DNA of 64,000 bases, taken from positions 571,001-635,000 of the forward strand of contig JADJXE010000001.1 of the NCBI GenBank assembly GCA_016716005.1, in the 5' to 3' direction. Under the pieces are notes generated by a model that was given only the letters and a program-made list of their open reading frames with translations, was not told the origin of the DNA and ran no database searches. The stretch is from Acidimicrobiales bacterium. GTDB taxonomy: Bacteria; Actinomycetota; Acidimicrobiia; Acidimicrobiales; JADJXE01. Positions 25,834 to 34,410 of this stretch are shown one piece after another; position 1 is the stretch's first letter, and the number at the start of each line of letters is the position of its first letter. The translations under genes and the position numbers were made by a program.

Positions 25834-25863
25834 TTGAAATACGAACTTTGCTTCGTATACAAT
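25834..25863 (+). promoter_or_regulatory. Strong promoter with spacer operator for the second icd gene
   Basis: TTGAAA (25834-25839) and TACAAT (25858-25863) are separated by 18 nt and each matches the vegetative consensus at 5 of 6 positions. An inverted repeat ATACGAA-N6-TTCGTAT (25839-25845 with 25852-25858) fills the spacer, the classic position for a repressor site. The patch is strikingly AT-rich for this genome. Confidence 0.7.
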
Positions 25864-25903
25864 TCCCAGACAAGCTCGGCTCACCGACTGGGGAGTGCAT
25901 CGC

Positions 25904-27370
25904 ATGGCCAACGTCCACGTCACCGCATCGGGCCGCAAGCTCGTCACCGTCATCCCCGGCGACGGCATCGGGCCCGAGTGCGTCGACGCCGCGGTCCGCG
26001 TCGTCGAGGCGACCGGCGCGCCGATCGAGTGGGAGGAGCGCCACGCCGGCGAGCGGGTGTTCCGCGAGGGCATCCCGTCAGGCGTGCCCCAGGAGACGAT
26101 CGAGTCCATCTCCCGGACCAGGGTGGCGCTGAAGGGCCCCCTCGGCACCCCGGTGGGGTACGGCGAGAAGAGCGCCAACGTGACGCTGCGCAAGCTCTTC
26201 GAGACCTACGGGAACCTGCGCCCGGTCCGCGAGCTCCCCGGCGTGCGGACCCGCTACTCCGGCTCGGGCATCGACCTCATCGTGGTCCGCGAGAACGTCG
26301 AGGACCTCTACGCCGGCATCGAGCACATGCAGACCCCGGGCGTCGCCCAGTGCCTCAAGCTCATCTCCCGCAAGGGCTGCGAGAAGATCGTGCGGCTGGC
26401 CTTCGAGGTCGCCCGGGCCGAAGGCCGCCAGAGCGTGGCCTGCGCCACCAAGAGCAACATCATGAAGCTCACCGAGGGCGAGATGAAGCGCACCTTCGAA
26501 CGCATCGCCCCCGAGTACCCCGACATCGAGAGCTGGCACGTCATCGTCGACAACTGCGCCCACCAGCTGGTGAAGAAGCCCGAGCAGTTCGACGTGATCG
26601 TCACGACCAACATGAACGGCGACATCCTCAGCGACCTCACCTCGGCGCTGGTGGGAGGCCTCGGCTTCGCGCCGTCCGCCAACATCGGCAACGAGGTCGC
26701 CATCTTCGAGGCGGTGCACGGGTCCGCCCCCAAGTACGCGGGCCGCAACGTGATCAACCCGACGGCCGTGATCCTCTCCTCGGTGATGATGCTCCGCCAC
26801 CTCGGCGAGTTCGAGGCCGCGGCCGACATCGAGCACGCGGTGCTCGTGACCCTCGAGGACGGCACGCTCACGGGCGACGTCGTCGGCTACGGCAACGGCG
26901 CGTCCACGACGGACTACACCGACGCGATCATCCAGAACCTCGGGCGGCGCTCGGCGGCCTGGGCGGTGCGGGACTACAAGGAGGTCGTGCTGCCGCAGGT
27001 GTCGCCCGACCCCGTCATGGTCGTGCCCGCCGAGCGGCGGGTGGTGGGCGCCGACGTGTTCGTGGAGACGCCCCTGTTCCCCGACGAGCTCGGCCCCAGC
27101 CTCGAGCGGCTGGCCGCGCCCACCAGGCTCCGGCTCAAGATGGTCTCGAGCCGGGGCACCAAGGTGTACCCCCCCACCGGTGCCATCACCGACGTCGTCG
27201 ACCAGTACCGGTGCCGCTTCCTGGCCCGCGACGAGGCCGCCGACCTCAGCGGGGCCGACATCCTCGCCCTGGTGGCCGCGGTCGGGGCCGAGCACACCTG
27301 GATGCACGTCGAGAAGCTCCAGGAGTTCGACGGCGAGCCCGGCTTCACGAAGGCGCAGGGCGAGGACTGA
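25904..27370 (+). CDS. icd: Isocitrate dehydrogenase (NADP+), Thermus-type with C-terminal extension
   Basis: A 488-residue isocitrate dehydrogenase of the subclass known from Thermus thermophilus, which carries a ~140-residue C-terminal domain absent from the E. coli type. The catalytic part has VIPGDGIGPEC, KSANVTLRKLFETY, VVRENVEDLYAGIEH and TTNMNGDILSDL. The extra C-terminal domain runs from about residue 355 and ends in FDGEPGFTKAQGED, which I recall as the ending of the Thermus enzyme. The ATG at 25904 has GGGGAG 8 nt upstream; a GTG at 25895 is possible but lacks a site. It has its own regulated-looking promoter, unlike the other icd, which suggests conditional expression. Confidence 0.93.
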   Translation: MANVHVTASGRKLVTVIPGDGIGPECVDAAVRVVEATGAPIEWEERHAGERVFREGIPSGVPQETIESISRTRVALKGPLGTPVGYGEKSANVTLRKLFETYGNLRPVRELPGVRTRYSGSGIDLIVVRENVEDLYAGIEHMQTPGVAQCLKLISRKGCEKIVRLAFEVARAEGRQSVACATKSNIMKLTEGEMKRTFERIAPEYPDIESWHVIVDNCAHQLVKKPEQFDVIVTTNMNGDILSDLTSALVGGLGFAPSANIGNEVAIFEAVHGSAPKYAGRNVINPTAVILSSVMMLRHLGEFEAAADIEHAVLVTLEDGTLTGDVVGYGNGASTTDYTDAIIQNLGRRSAAWAVRDYKEVVLPQVSPDPVMVVPAERRVVGADVFVETPLFPDELGPSLERLAAPTRLRLKMVSSRGTKVYPPTGAITDVVDQYRCRFLARDEAADLSGADILALVAAVGAEHTWMHVEKLQEFDGEPGFTKAQGED

Positions 27371-27386
27371 CCGGACGAGCGGAGCG

Positions 27387-27773
27387 TCAGGCCGCTCCGA
27401 GTGCGGCCAGGCGCGCCTCCAGCGCGGCCCGGAAGGCCTCCACCTCGCCCCCGAGGGCGTCGAGGTCGTCCGGGCCGAGCACCTCGACCAACCCGAGGCC
27501 GGTGTGGGCCACCACCGCCGGCGTGCGAGCCCCCGTGAACGCCTCGACCTCGGGGCTGCGCTCGTTGCGGTGGACGAGCTCGATGGGAACCGGGAGGGAC
27601 GACGCGCACGACCGCCACGCCGGCTTGGCCCGGAGCACCCCGTGGGTGACGTCGCACAGGGCGCAGTGCGCCGTGCCCCGGAGCCTGCCCACCACGTAGG
27701 CGAGCTCCCCCGAGAGCCCGCCGTCGGCGTGGTACACGCCGGTCAACCGCTCGATCTCCACGGTCGTGGACAA
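27387..27773 (-). CDS. Uncharacterised conserved-looking protein with CALCDVTHG motif
   Basis: A 128-residue soluble protein that I do not recognise. GTAHCALCDVTHG contains a CxxC followed by THG, which could bind metal or be redox-active. The rest is a mixed alpha/beta sequence (VYHADGGLSGELAYVVGRL near the start). The TTG at 27773 has AGGAGG 13 nt upstream; a GTG at 27761 is the alternative start and would give 124 residues. It is convergent with icd (16 nt) and divergent from the PPC-repeat protein (55 nt). Family members with this motif seem to occur singly in diverse bacteria, but that is recollection. Confidence 0.6.
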   Translation of the reverse strand: MSTTVEIERLTGVYHADGGLSGELAYVVGRLRGTAHCALCDVTHGVLRAKPAWRSCASSLPVPIELVHRNERSPEVEAFTGARTPAVVAHTGLGLVEVLGPDDLDALGGEVEAFRAALEARLAALGAA

Positions 27774-27828
27774 CCCGGTCGCGTCGCCTCCTCTTCCCGG
27801 GGTGAGGCGTGGTAGGCAAGCAGGCACC

Positions 27829-29493
27829 ATGAGTGACGCACCGGGGCAGCCGCCCCGACCGCCGGGCCCGCCGCCGCAAGGGCCGCCGCCACACCTCCCC
27901 CTCCCGCCGACCCCACCCGTCGGCGCGCCGCCGGGCCCGCCGCCGGGGCCGGCGCCCACCCCGGTCCAGGCACCGGGCACCCATCGCTCCCCCGTCCCGT
28001 GGATCGTGGCAGGGGTGGCGCTGCTGCTCGTCGTGGTCGTGGCCGCGGTGGTCGTGGCGCGCCGCGACGGCGGCAACGACCGGCCGGTCACCCGAGAACC
28101 CGACGGCGAGCAGTTCTCCTTCGACGAGAACATCGACGGGCGGATCGGCGCGCCCGGCGAGGGCGACCGGTTCGGCGTGCAGCTCGACGCCGGCGATCGG
28201 ATCGTCGCCTCGGTCAGACCGGGCCCGGGCCTCGACCCCGAGCTGCTCGCCACCGATCCCGGCGGCGACCTCGTCGGCCGCGACGACGACGGCGGCGGCG
28301 GCGTCACACCGCTGCTCGTGATCGAGGCCGACCGCTCGGGGCGCTACGGCCTCGAGGTCCGGGGCGTGGGTGACAGCACCGGCGCCTACGCCCTCCAGGT
28401 CGAGCTCCTCGGCGAGGACGAGCAGCCGCCCGTCGCCGGCCCCACCCAGGTGGCCGTGGGCGACACCGTCGACGGCGAGGTGGTGGTGGGCACCAAGCCG
28501 GCCGTGTACGGGCTCGACCTGGTCCAGGACGAGCTGGCCGTGCTCGTCGTGCGGGCCGCCGACCCGGACGTCGATCTCGAGCTGACGGTGCGCGACGAGG
28601 CCGGCGACGAGGTGGGCTACGCCGACTACGGCGCGGACGCCTTCGATCCCGAGGCCGGCCCGGACGACCCGGCCCTCCTGGTCGTGGCCCCGGCCGACGG
28701 CCGCTACCTGGTCGAGGTGGGCGCCTACGACGCCGACCAGACCGGTGCCTTCACGCTGACCGTGCAGCCGGGGCCGGAGGGCGTCGAGCCGGGCGGCCAG
28801 AGCACCGACGTACAGGTCGGCGACCGGGTCGAGAGCTGGCTGCTGGGCGACGAGACCGTCGACGAGTTCCGGTTCACGGCCCGTCGGGGCGACGCCGTCG
28901 CGATCCTGGCCGTCGCCGGGAGCGGCCCCGACCCCACGATCACCCTGCTCGGCCCGGACGGCGAGGTCGTGGCCGAGGACGACGACGGCGCCGGGGACAT
29001 CGACCCGGATGCGGGGACCTTCGACGCAGGCCTGCTCACCGTCCTCCCGGCCGACGGCGAGTACACCGTCGAGGTGGGCAACCTGAGCGGCAGCGGGCCC
29101 TACGTGTTCCGCATCGACGAGGTCGACCCGGCCGAGATCGACGGCCCGGGCGGGCCGGTGCAGCCCGGTTCGGTGGTGGAGGGCGGCCTGCAGCGCTCCG
29201 GGGGGACCGACACCTACACCCTGGCCGGCACCGCCGGGCAGCTCGTGACCCTGGTGGTGGAACCGGCCCCACCCGCCGATCCGGGCGACGCGTCGGGCGC
29301 GCTCGACCCCACGGTGGCGGTGCTCGACCCCGACGGCGCGCTGCTGGCGTCCAACGACGACGCCGACCCGTCTCTCGGCCTGGCCACGTCGACCGCGGCG
29401 GCCGTCACCGTCACGCTGCCCGTCACGGGCACCTACACCGTCGAGGTCGGCGCGTACGACGGCACCGGCCCCTACCGCCTCACCGTGCGGTAG
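27829..29493 (+). CDS. Membrane-anchored protein with PPC-like beta repeats
   Basis: A 554-residue protein. The N-terminal ~58 residues are a Pro/Gly-rich cytosolic tail, followed by one membrane helix (VPWIVAGVALLLVVVVAAVVVA shape, about 58-78). The exterior part holds four acidic beta-domains of about 110-120 residues each. Each ends in a phrase like GRYLVEVGAYD, GEYTVEVGNL or GTYTVEVGAYDGTG, the hallmark of bacterial pre-peptidase C-terminal (PPC) repeats. No peptidase domain is present, so the protein probably acts as a surface binding or scaffolding protein. The ATG at 27829 avoids an unlikely 21-residue extension. Confidence 0.75.
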   Translation: MSDAPGQPPRPPGPPPQGPPPHLPLPPTPPVGAPPGPPPGPAPTPVQAPGTHRSPVPWIVAGVALLLVVVVAAVVVARRDGGNDRPVTREPDGEQFSFDENIDGRIGAPGEGDRFGVQLDAGDRIVASVRPGPGLDPELLATDPGGDLVGRDDDGGGGVTPLLVIEADRSGRYGLEVRGVGDSTGAYALQVELLGEDEQPPVAGPTQVAVGDTVDGEVVVGTKPAVYGLDLVQDELAVLVVRAADPDVDLELTVRDEAGDEVGYADYGADAFDPEAGPDDPALLVVAPADGRYLVEVGAYDADQTGAFTLTVQPGPEGVEPGGQSTDVQVGDRVESWLLGDETVDEFRFTARRGDAVAILAVAGSGPDPTITLLGPDGEVVAEDDDGAGDIDPDAGTFDAGLLTVLPADGEYTVEVGNLSGSGPYVFRIDEVDPAEIDGPGGPVQPGSVVEGGLQRSGGTDTYTLAGTAGQLVTLVVEPAPPADPGDASGALDPTVAVLDPDGALLASNDDADPSLGLATSTAAAVTVTLPVTGTYTVEVGAYDGTGPYRLTVR

Positions 29494-29514
29494 GCCCCTC
29501 GTCCGCCGCCCTCC

Positions 29515-29520
29515 TAGCAT
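29515..29520 (+). promoter_or_regulatory. -10 box of the acyl-CoA dehydrogenase gene (near-leaderless)
   Basis: TAGCAT lies 8 nt before the ATG at 29529, with no ribosome-binding site in between. Confidence 0.4.
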
Positions 29521-29528
29521 CCCCTCCC

Positions 29529-30641
29529 ATGGACTTCGACTGGTCGGACGAGCTGGCGGCCCTCCAGGCGGAGGCGGAGGCGGTGGCACGTGCCGCGGTC
29601 GAGGACCGCGAGGTCCGCGAGGACTCGTGGATCAACGGCTTCGACCGGGGCTTCTCCCGCGAGCTCGGCCGCCGCGGCTGGCTCGGGATGACCCTCCCCG
29701 TGTCGGTCGGCGGCCACGGCCGCACGCCGATCGAGCGGTTCGTGGTCACCGAGGCCCTGATCGGCGCCGGGGCCCCGATCGCCGCCTCTTACTTCGCCGA
29801 CCGCCAGATGGGCCCCACCCTCGCCGCGTTCGGCTCGGAGGCGCAGCAGGCCGAGTTCCTCCCCGCGATCATCGCCGGCGAGACCACCTGGTGCATCGGG
29901 ATGAGCGAACCGGACTCCGGCTCCGATCTGGCGAGCCTGCGCGCCCGAGCCGTGCGCCACGGCGACGTGTACGTGGTCGACGGCCAGAAGATCTGGACCA
30001 GCTTCGGCGAGGTCGCCGACTACTGCTACCTGATCTGCCGCACCAGCGACGAGGGACCGCCCCACGCGGGGATCAGCGAGCTGATCGTCCCCCTCGACAC
30101 GCCGGGCATCACGATCCGGCCGATCCAGGACATGACCACGAACCGCCACTTCTGCGAGGTCTGGTACGACCGGGTGGAGGTGCCCGCCTCCAACCTGGTG
30201 GGCGAGGAGGGCGGCAGCTGGAGGCAGACGATGCGCCAGCTCGAGCACGAGCGGGGCGGCATCGACCGGCTGCTCTCGAACCGGGCGCTGTACCTCGACG
30301 CGCTGGACCGGGCCGACACCGCCGACCCGCTGGTCCGCCACGAGATCGCGGCCCTGGAGACCGGCTACCGGCTCGGCCGGATGCTGGTGCTGCGCGAGGT
30401 GCTGGGCCAGGCCCCGAAGGGCTTCTCGGCGGCCACCAAGGCCTTCTGCACCGAGCACGAGCAGCGGGTGGCCCAGTTCGTGGCACGGGTCGGCGGCCCC
30501 GGCTCACTGCTCTGGGGCCGCACCGCCCGGGCGGTCTGCTACGCCCCTGGCTACACGATCATGGGCGGCACCTCGGACATCCTCCGCAACATCATCGGCG
30601 AGCGCATCCTCGGGCTGCCCCGCGAGCCCGCCTTGCGCTGA
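29529..30641 (+). CDS. Acyl-CoA dehydrogenase
   Basis: A 370-residue FAD-dependent acyl-CoA dehydrogenase. WCIGMSEPDSGSDLASLRARA is the N-terminal flavin/substrate signature. GQKIWTSFGEVADYCYLICRT marks the middle domain, and the C-terminal GGTSDILRNIIGERILGLPR is the family ending. It probably performs alpha,beta-desaturation of an acyl-CoA thioester and passes electrons to ETF; chain length or branched-chain specificity cannot be read from sequence. A TAGCAT box 8 nt upstream suggests a short or absent leader. The next gene begins about 100 nt later in the same direction. Confidence 0.92.
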   Translation: MDFDWSDELAALQAEAEAVARAAVEDREVREDSWINGFDRGFSRELGRRGWLGMTLPVSVGGHGRTPIERFVVTEALIGAGAPIAASYFADRQMGPTLAAFGSEAQQAEFLPAIIAGETTWCIGMSEPDSGSDLASLRARAVRHGDVYVVDGQKIWTSFGEVADYCYLICRTSDEGPPHAGISELIVPLDTPGITIRPIQDMTTNRHFCEVWYDRVEVPASNLVGEEGGSWRQTMRQLEHERGGIDRLLSNRALYLDALDRADTADPLVRHEIAALETGYRLGRMLVLREVLGQAPKGFSAATKAFCTEHEQRVAQFVARVGGPGSLLWGRTARAVCYAPGYTIMGGTSDILRNIIGERILGLPREPALR

Positions 30642-30739
30642 CCACCGGCCCGGGGAGCCTCGCCGTGCAGTTGCTCACGTGCTACGACCCTCCCCCGTCC
30701 CCGGCCCGCACGCGCCCACCCGAGCGAGGGCTCATCCGC

Positions 30740-31594
30740 GTGGCCCTGGTCCAGCAGCGCTGGCACCCCGAGCCCCAGGTGCAACGCGGCGCCCTGGCCG
30801 AGGGCGTGCGCACCGCTGCCGCCGAGGGTGCCCGCCTGGTGTGCCTGCAGGAGCTCACCCTCACCTCGTACTTCGCGGTCCGCGACGACGAGACCGAGCA
30901 GGCCGCAGCCGCCAACGCCGAACCCCTGCCCGGTGGGCCCACGCACGTCTTCGCGGCCGAGCTGGCGGCCGAGACCGGGGCCCTCGTGCACGCCTCGCTG
31001 TGCGAGCGGGCCGCCGACGGCGGGCTCGGCTACAACACCGCCATCGTCGTGGCGCCCGACGGCGAGCTGGTGATCCGCACGAGGAAGATCCATCTCCCGG
31101 TCACCGCCGGGTACCACGAGGACCGCTACTTCCGCCCGGGCCCGGCCGAGTACCCGGTGCTCACGGTGGACGCAGCCCGCGCCGGCTTCCCGACCTGCTG
31201 GGACCAGTGGTTCCCCGAGCTGGCCCGCGCCTACGCGCTCGCCGGGGCCGACCTGATCGTGTACCCGACGGCCATCGGCTCGGAGCCCGATCACCCCGAC
31301 TTCGACACCCAGCCGCTGTGGCAGCACGTGATCACCGGGAACGGCATCGCCAACGGCACCTTCATGGTGGTCCCCAACCGGATCGGCACCGAGGAGCGGA
31401 TCACGTTCTACGGGTCGTCGTTCATCTCCGACCCGTACGGCCGGATCCTGCTCCAGGCACCTCGCGACGAGCCAGCGGTGCTCGTCGCCGACCTCGACCT
31501 CGACGCACGGCGCGACTGGCTCGAGCTCTTCCCCCTCCTCCGCACCCGCCGACCCGACGCCTACGGCTCGCTGGTCGCCCGGGCCGACGGCTGA
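30740..31594 (+). CDS. Carbon-nitrogen hydrolase, N-carbamoylputrescine amidase-like
   Basis: A 284-residue nitrilase-superfamily hydrolase. The catalytic triad is E38 (LQELTLTSY), K116 (RTRKIHLP) and C153 (TCWDQWFPELAR). The CWDQWFPE and GYHEDRYFRPG blocks match the AguB / beta-ureidopropionase branch, which releases CO2 and NH3 from N-carbamoyl compounds. The GTG at 30740 follows GAGGG and starts at the first beta strand (VALVQQRW); longer frames upstream lack family similarity. A role in putrescine synthesis from agmatine is possible, but no agmatine deiminase gene is nearby. Confidence 0.87.
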   Translation: MALVQQRWHPEPQVQRGALAEGVRTAAAEGARLVCLQELTLTSYFAVRDDETEQAAAANAEPLPGGPTHVFAAELAAETGALVHASLCERAADGGLGYNTAIVVAPDGELVIRTRKIHLPVTAGYHEDRYFRPGPAEYPVLTVDAARAGFPTCWDQWFPELARAYALAGADLIVYPTAIGSEPDHPDFDTQPLWQHVITGNGIANGTFMVVPNRIGTEERITFYGSSFISDPYGRILLQAPRDEPAVLVADLDLDARRDWLELFPLLRTRRPDAYGSLVARADG

Positions 31595-31607
31595 ACCGCC
31601 GGCCGAG

Positions 31608-34295
31608 TCAGCCCAGACGGCGCACCTCGTCGGGCACCCCGAGTGCGACGGGAGCGACCCAGATCCTGGCGTCGACGGCCGCGGCGCCCGACGCCGACAC
31701 CAGCACCGGGTTCAGCTGCACCTCGGCCACCTCGGGGAGGTCGTCGGCGAGCCGGCCGAGCCGCAGCAGCAGGTCGCGCACGGCCGGCACGTCGTACGTG
31801 ACCGGCCCGTCGGCCTCGAGCAGCACCGCGCCGGCCCGCGAGCCCTCGAGCAGCTCGTCGACGTCGACGTCGGTGAGCGGCACGACCGCCGACGAGGTGT
31901 CACCGATGGCGTCGGCGAAGGCGCCACCCAGGCCGAAGCTCACGACCGGACCGAACAGCCGCACGTGCCGGAGCCCGGCGAGCAGCTCCACCCCGGGGAC
32001 CGCCATGCGCTGGACGATGGCTTCGGCCATGGCCGGCCCCAGCGCCTCGCTCATGCGCTGGTAGGCGCCGGCCACCTCGTCGGGGTCGTGCAGATCCAGC
32101 GCCACCCCGCCGGCCTCCGACCGGGCGACGCGCCGCAGGCCCGTGGCCTTGAGGCACACCGGGTAGCCCACGGCCTCGGCACCCGCGATCGCGTCGTCGA
32201 GCGAGGTGACCATCCTGGCGGCCGTCAGGGGGATGCCGTAGGCGTCGAGCAGGTCGGCCGCGACCGACCAGGGCAGGAGGGTGCCCGTCGGGCGGATCTC
32301 GAGCGCGTGCTCGACTGCGGCGCGGCCCCGCTCCTCGTCGACGTCGGGGAGGTCGGGCACCTCGCCCTCGGGCCGGCGGCGCCACTCGGCGTAGGTGGCG
32401 ACCTTGCCCAGGGCGTGGGCGGCCATCTCCGGGAACTCGAAGCTGGGAACCGTCCGCTCACCCGAGGAGAGCGCCTGGCTCCCGTCGGCCAGGGCGAGGA
32501 AGGTGGCGACGACGGGCACCTCGCCGGAGCGGCTGGAGGCGGCGGCGAGGATGCGCGCCACCTCGTCGGCCCGGTCGGTGAGCGGCGGGGCGTGGATGGC
32601 GATCAGGGCGTCGACGTGCGGGTCGTCGAGGATCGCGGCCAGCGCCGACTCGTAGTGGTGGGGCTCGGCGACGTGCGTGAGGTCGACGGGGTTCGTGATG
32701 GTCGATCCGGGCGGCACGGCCTCGTGCAGGGCCGCGAGGGTGTGGCGGTCGAGCTCGGCCAGCACCAGCCCCGAGCCCACCGCGGCGTCGGCGGCGATCA
32801 GGCCGGGGTGGCGGGTGTTGGTGAGCACGGCGACCCGCCGGCCCCTGGGCAGGGGCTGGCCGGCCAGGATCCGCGCCACGTCGAACAGCTCCGGGATGCT
32901 GTCGACCCGTATCACGCCCGTCTGCTGGAACAGCGGCTCCACCGCGCCGGCGGCGACGGCTGCGCCGCGCGGCTCGCCCGCCGCCGCCCGCTGCAACCCG
33001 CTCTTCACGGCCACGATCGGCTTGCGACGCGAGATCCGGCGGGCGATGCGGCTGAACTTCCGCGGGTTCCCGAACGACTCCGTGTACACCAGCACCACGT
33101 CGGTGTGCTCGTCGTCCTCCCAGTACTGGAGGAGGTCGTTGCCGCTCACGTCGGCCCGGTTGCCGATGGCGACGAACGTGGAGATCCCCACGCCCAGCTG
33201 CGTCGCCAGCCGGAGGATCGCGATGCCGAGCGGCCCCGACTGGGCCGCGATGGCGACCCGTCCCGGCAGGACGCCCAACGGGGCGAAGCTGGCGTGCATC
33301 GACACGCTGGGCGCGGTGTTGATCACGCCCATGCTGGCCGGGCCGATGAGGCGCATTCCCAGCCGGCGCGACAGCTCCACCAGGTCGCGTTCGGCCTCCA
33401 CCCCTGCCGGCCCGGCCTCGCCGAAGCCTGCCGAGATCACCAGCAGCCCCTGCACCCGCTTGCGGGCACACTGCTCGACCACCGGCGCGATGTCGTCGGC
33501 CGGCACGGCCACGACCGCCAGCTCGACGTCGTCGGGCACGTCGATGACGGAGGGATAGGCGCGCACCCCGGCCACGTGGGACGCGTGCGGGTTGATCGGC
33601 CACACGGTGCCGCAGAAGCCGGCCGACAGGAGGTTGCGGAGCACCTCGTTCCCGATGGTGCCCGGATGGTGGCTCGCACCGATCACGGCCACGGACGTCG
33701 GGTTGAGCAGGCGGGCCACCGACCGCGCCTCCGCCTGCTTCTCGCGCTCGCGCATGGCCGCGAGCGACTCCTCGGTGGGCTCGATGTCGAGCTTCACATC
33801 GATGATGCCCTCGTTGAACGACGTCGACGCCTCGAACCCGGCCGAGCGGAAGACCCCCAGCATCTTGCGGTTCTGGGGGAGCGTCTCGGCCGTGAAGCGG
33901 TGGATCCCCCGCTGACGGGCGATGGCGGCCAGGTGCTCGAGCAGGACCGTGGCGATCCCGCGGCCCTGGTGGACGTCGTCGACGGTGAAGGCCACCTCGG
34001 CCTCGTCGCGCCCCGGCCAGCGGTCGTAGCGGGCGACGGCCACGAGGTCGTCGCCGAGCAGGGCCACCATGGCCATCCGGTCGTCGTAGTCGACGGTGGT
34101 GAAGCGCTCGACCTCCCGGTCGGTGAGCGCCGGCCGGGGGCTGAAGAAGCGGAAGTAGATGCTCTCCGACGAGAGGCGCGAGTGCAGGGCCACCAGCCGC
34201 TCGGCGTCGTCCGGTCGGATGGGCCGCACGTGCACGGTCCCCCCGTCGGAGAGGACCACGTCGGCCTCCCACTCGGCGGGGTACGGCAGCGTCAC
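31608..34295 (-). CDS. GNAT / ADP-forming acyl-CoA synthetase-like protein acetyltransferase (Pat type)
   Basis: An 895-residue multidomain protein. A GNAT acetyltransferase (about 1-165, with the acetyl-CoA loop HQGRGIATVLLEHL) is followed by CoA-binding (about 200-300), succinyl-CoA-ligase-like (about 300-480) and ATP-grasp (about 665-890) domains. An N-terminal GNAT is the order reported for Streptomyces Pat enzymes. The SHTG motif carrying the phosphorylated His of active ADP-forming ligases seems replaced by RGAAVAAG, so it is probably a lysine acetyltransferase regulating metabolic enzymes, not an energy-conserving ligase. The GTG start has TAGTGT 6 nt upstream (leaderless). Confidence 0.87.
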   Translation of the reverse strand: MTLPYPAEWEADVVLSDGGTVHVRPIRPDDAERLVALHSRLSSESIYFRFFSPRPALTDREVERFTTVDYDDRMAMVALLGDDLVAVARYDRWPGRDEAEVAFTVDDVHQGRGIATVLLEHLAAIARQRGIHRFTAETLPQNRKMLGVFRSAGFEASTSFNEGIIDVKLDIEPTEESLAAMREREKQAEARSVARLLNPTSVAVIGASHHPGTIGNEVLRNLLSAGFCGTVWPINPHASHVAGVRAYPSVIDVPDDVELAVVAVPADDIAPVVEQCARKRVQGLLVISAGFGEAGPAGVEAERDLVELSRRLGMRLIGPASMGVINTAPSVSMHASFAPLGVLPGRVAIAAQSGPLGIAILRLATQLGVGISTFVAIGNRADVSGNDLLQYWEDDEHTDVVLVYTESFGNPRKFSRIARRISRRKPIVAVKSGLQRAAAGEPRGAAVAAGAVEPLFQQTGVIRVDSIPELFDVARILAGQPLPRGRRVAVLTNTRHPGLIAADAAVGSGLVLAELDRHTLAALHEAVPPGSTITNPVDLTHVAEPHHYESALAAILDDPHVDALIAIHAPPLTDRADEVARILAAASSRSGEVPVVATFLALADGSQALSSGERTVPSFEFPEMAAHALGKVATYAEWRRRPEGEVPDLPDVDEERGRAAVEHALEIRPTGTLLPWSVAADLLDAYGIPLTAARMVTSLDDAIAGAEAVGYPVCLKATGLRRVARSEAGGVALDLHDPDEVAGAYQRMSEALGPAMAEAIVQRMAVPGVELLAGLRHVRLFGPVVSFGLGGAFADAIGDTSSAVVPLTDVDVDELLEGSRAGAVLLEADGPVTYDVPAVRDLLLRLGRLADDLPEVAEVQLNPVLVSASGAAAVDARIWVAPVALGVPDEVRRLG

Positions 34296-34301
34296 GGTCG
34301 G

Positions 34302-34307
34302 ACACTA
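34302..34307 (-). promoter_or_regulatory. -10 box of the Pat-type gene (leaderless)
   Basis: TAGTGT on the minus strand lies 6 nt before the GTG start at 34295. Confidence 0.4.
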
Positions 34308-34350
34308 ACCCGCGGTCCCCGGCGCGGCGGGCCGGCTGCGGCGCCCTCCC

Positions 34351-34380
34351 GAGCCCCCTCCGGACCCCGGCGCGGGGCTC
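34351..34380 (-). terminator. Hairpin after the 34411-35049 gene
   Basis: GAGCCCC (34351-34357) pairs with GGGGCTC (34374-34380), a 7-bp GC stem in the 115-nt gap below the membrane-protein gene and before the Pat-type gene. There is no U-tract; it could end the upstream transcript or insulate the Pat promoter. Confidence 0.35.
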
Positions 34381-34410
34381 GGTGCCGGTCGGCCAGGAGG
34401 CCGTCGGGAC

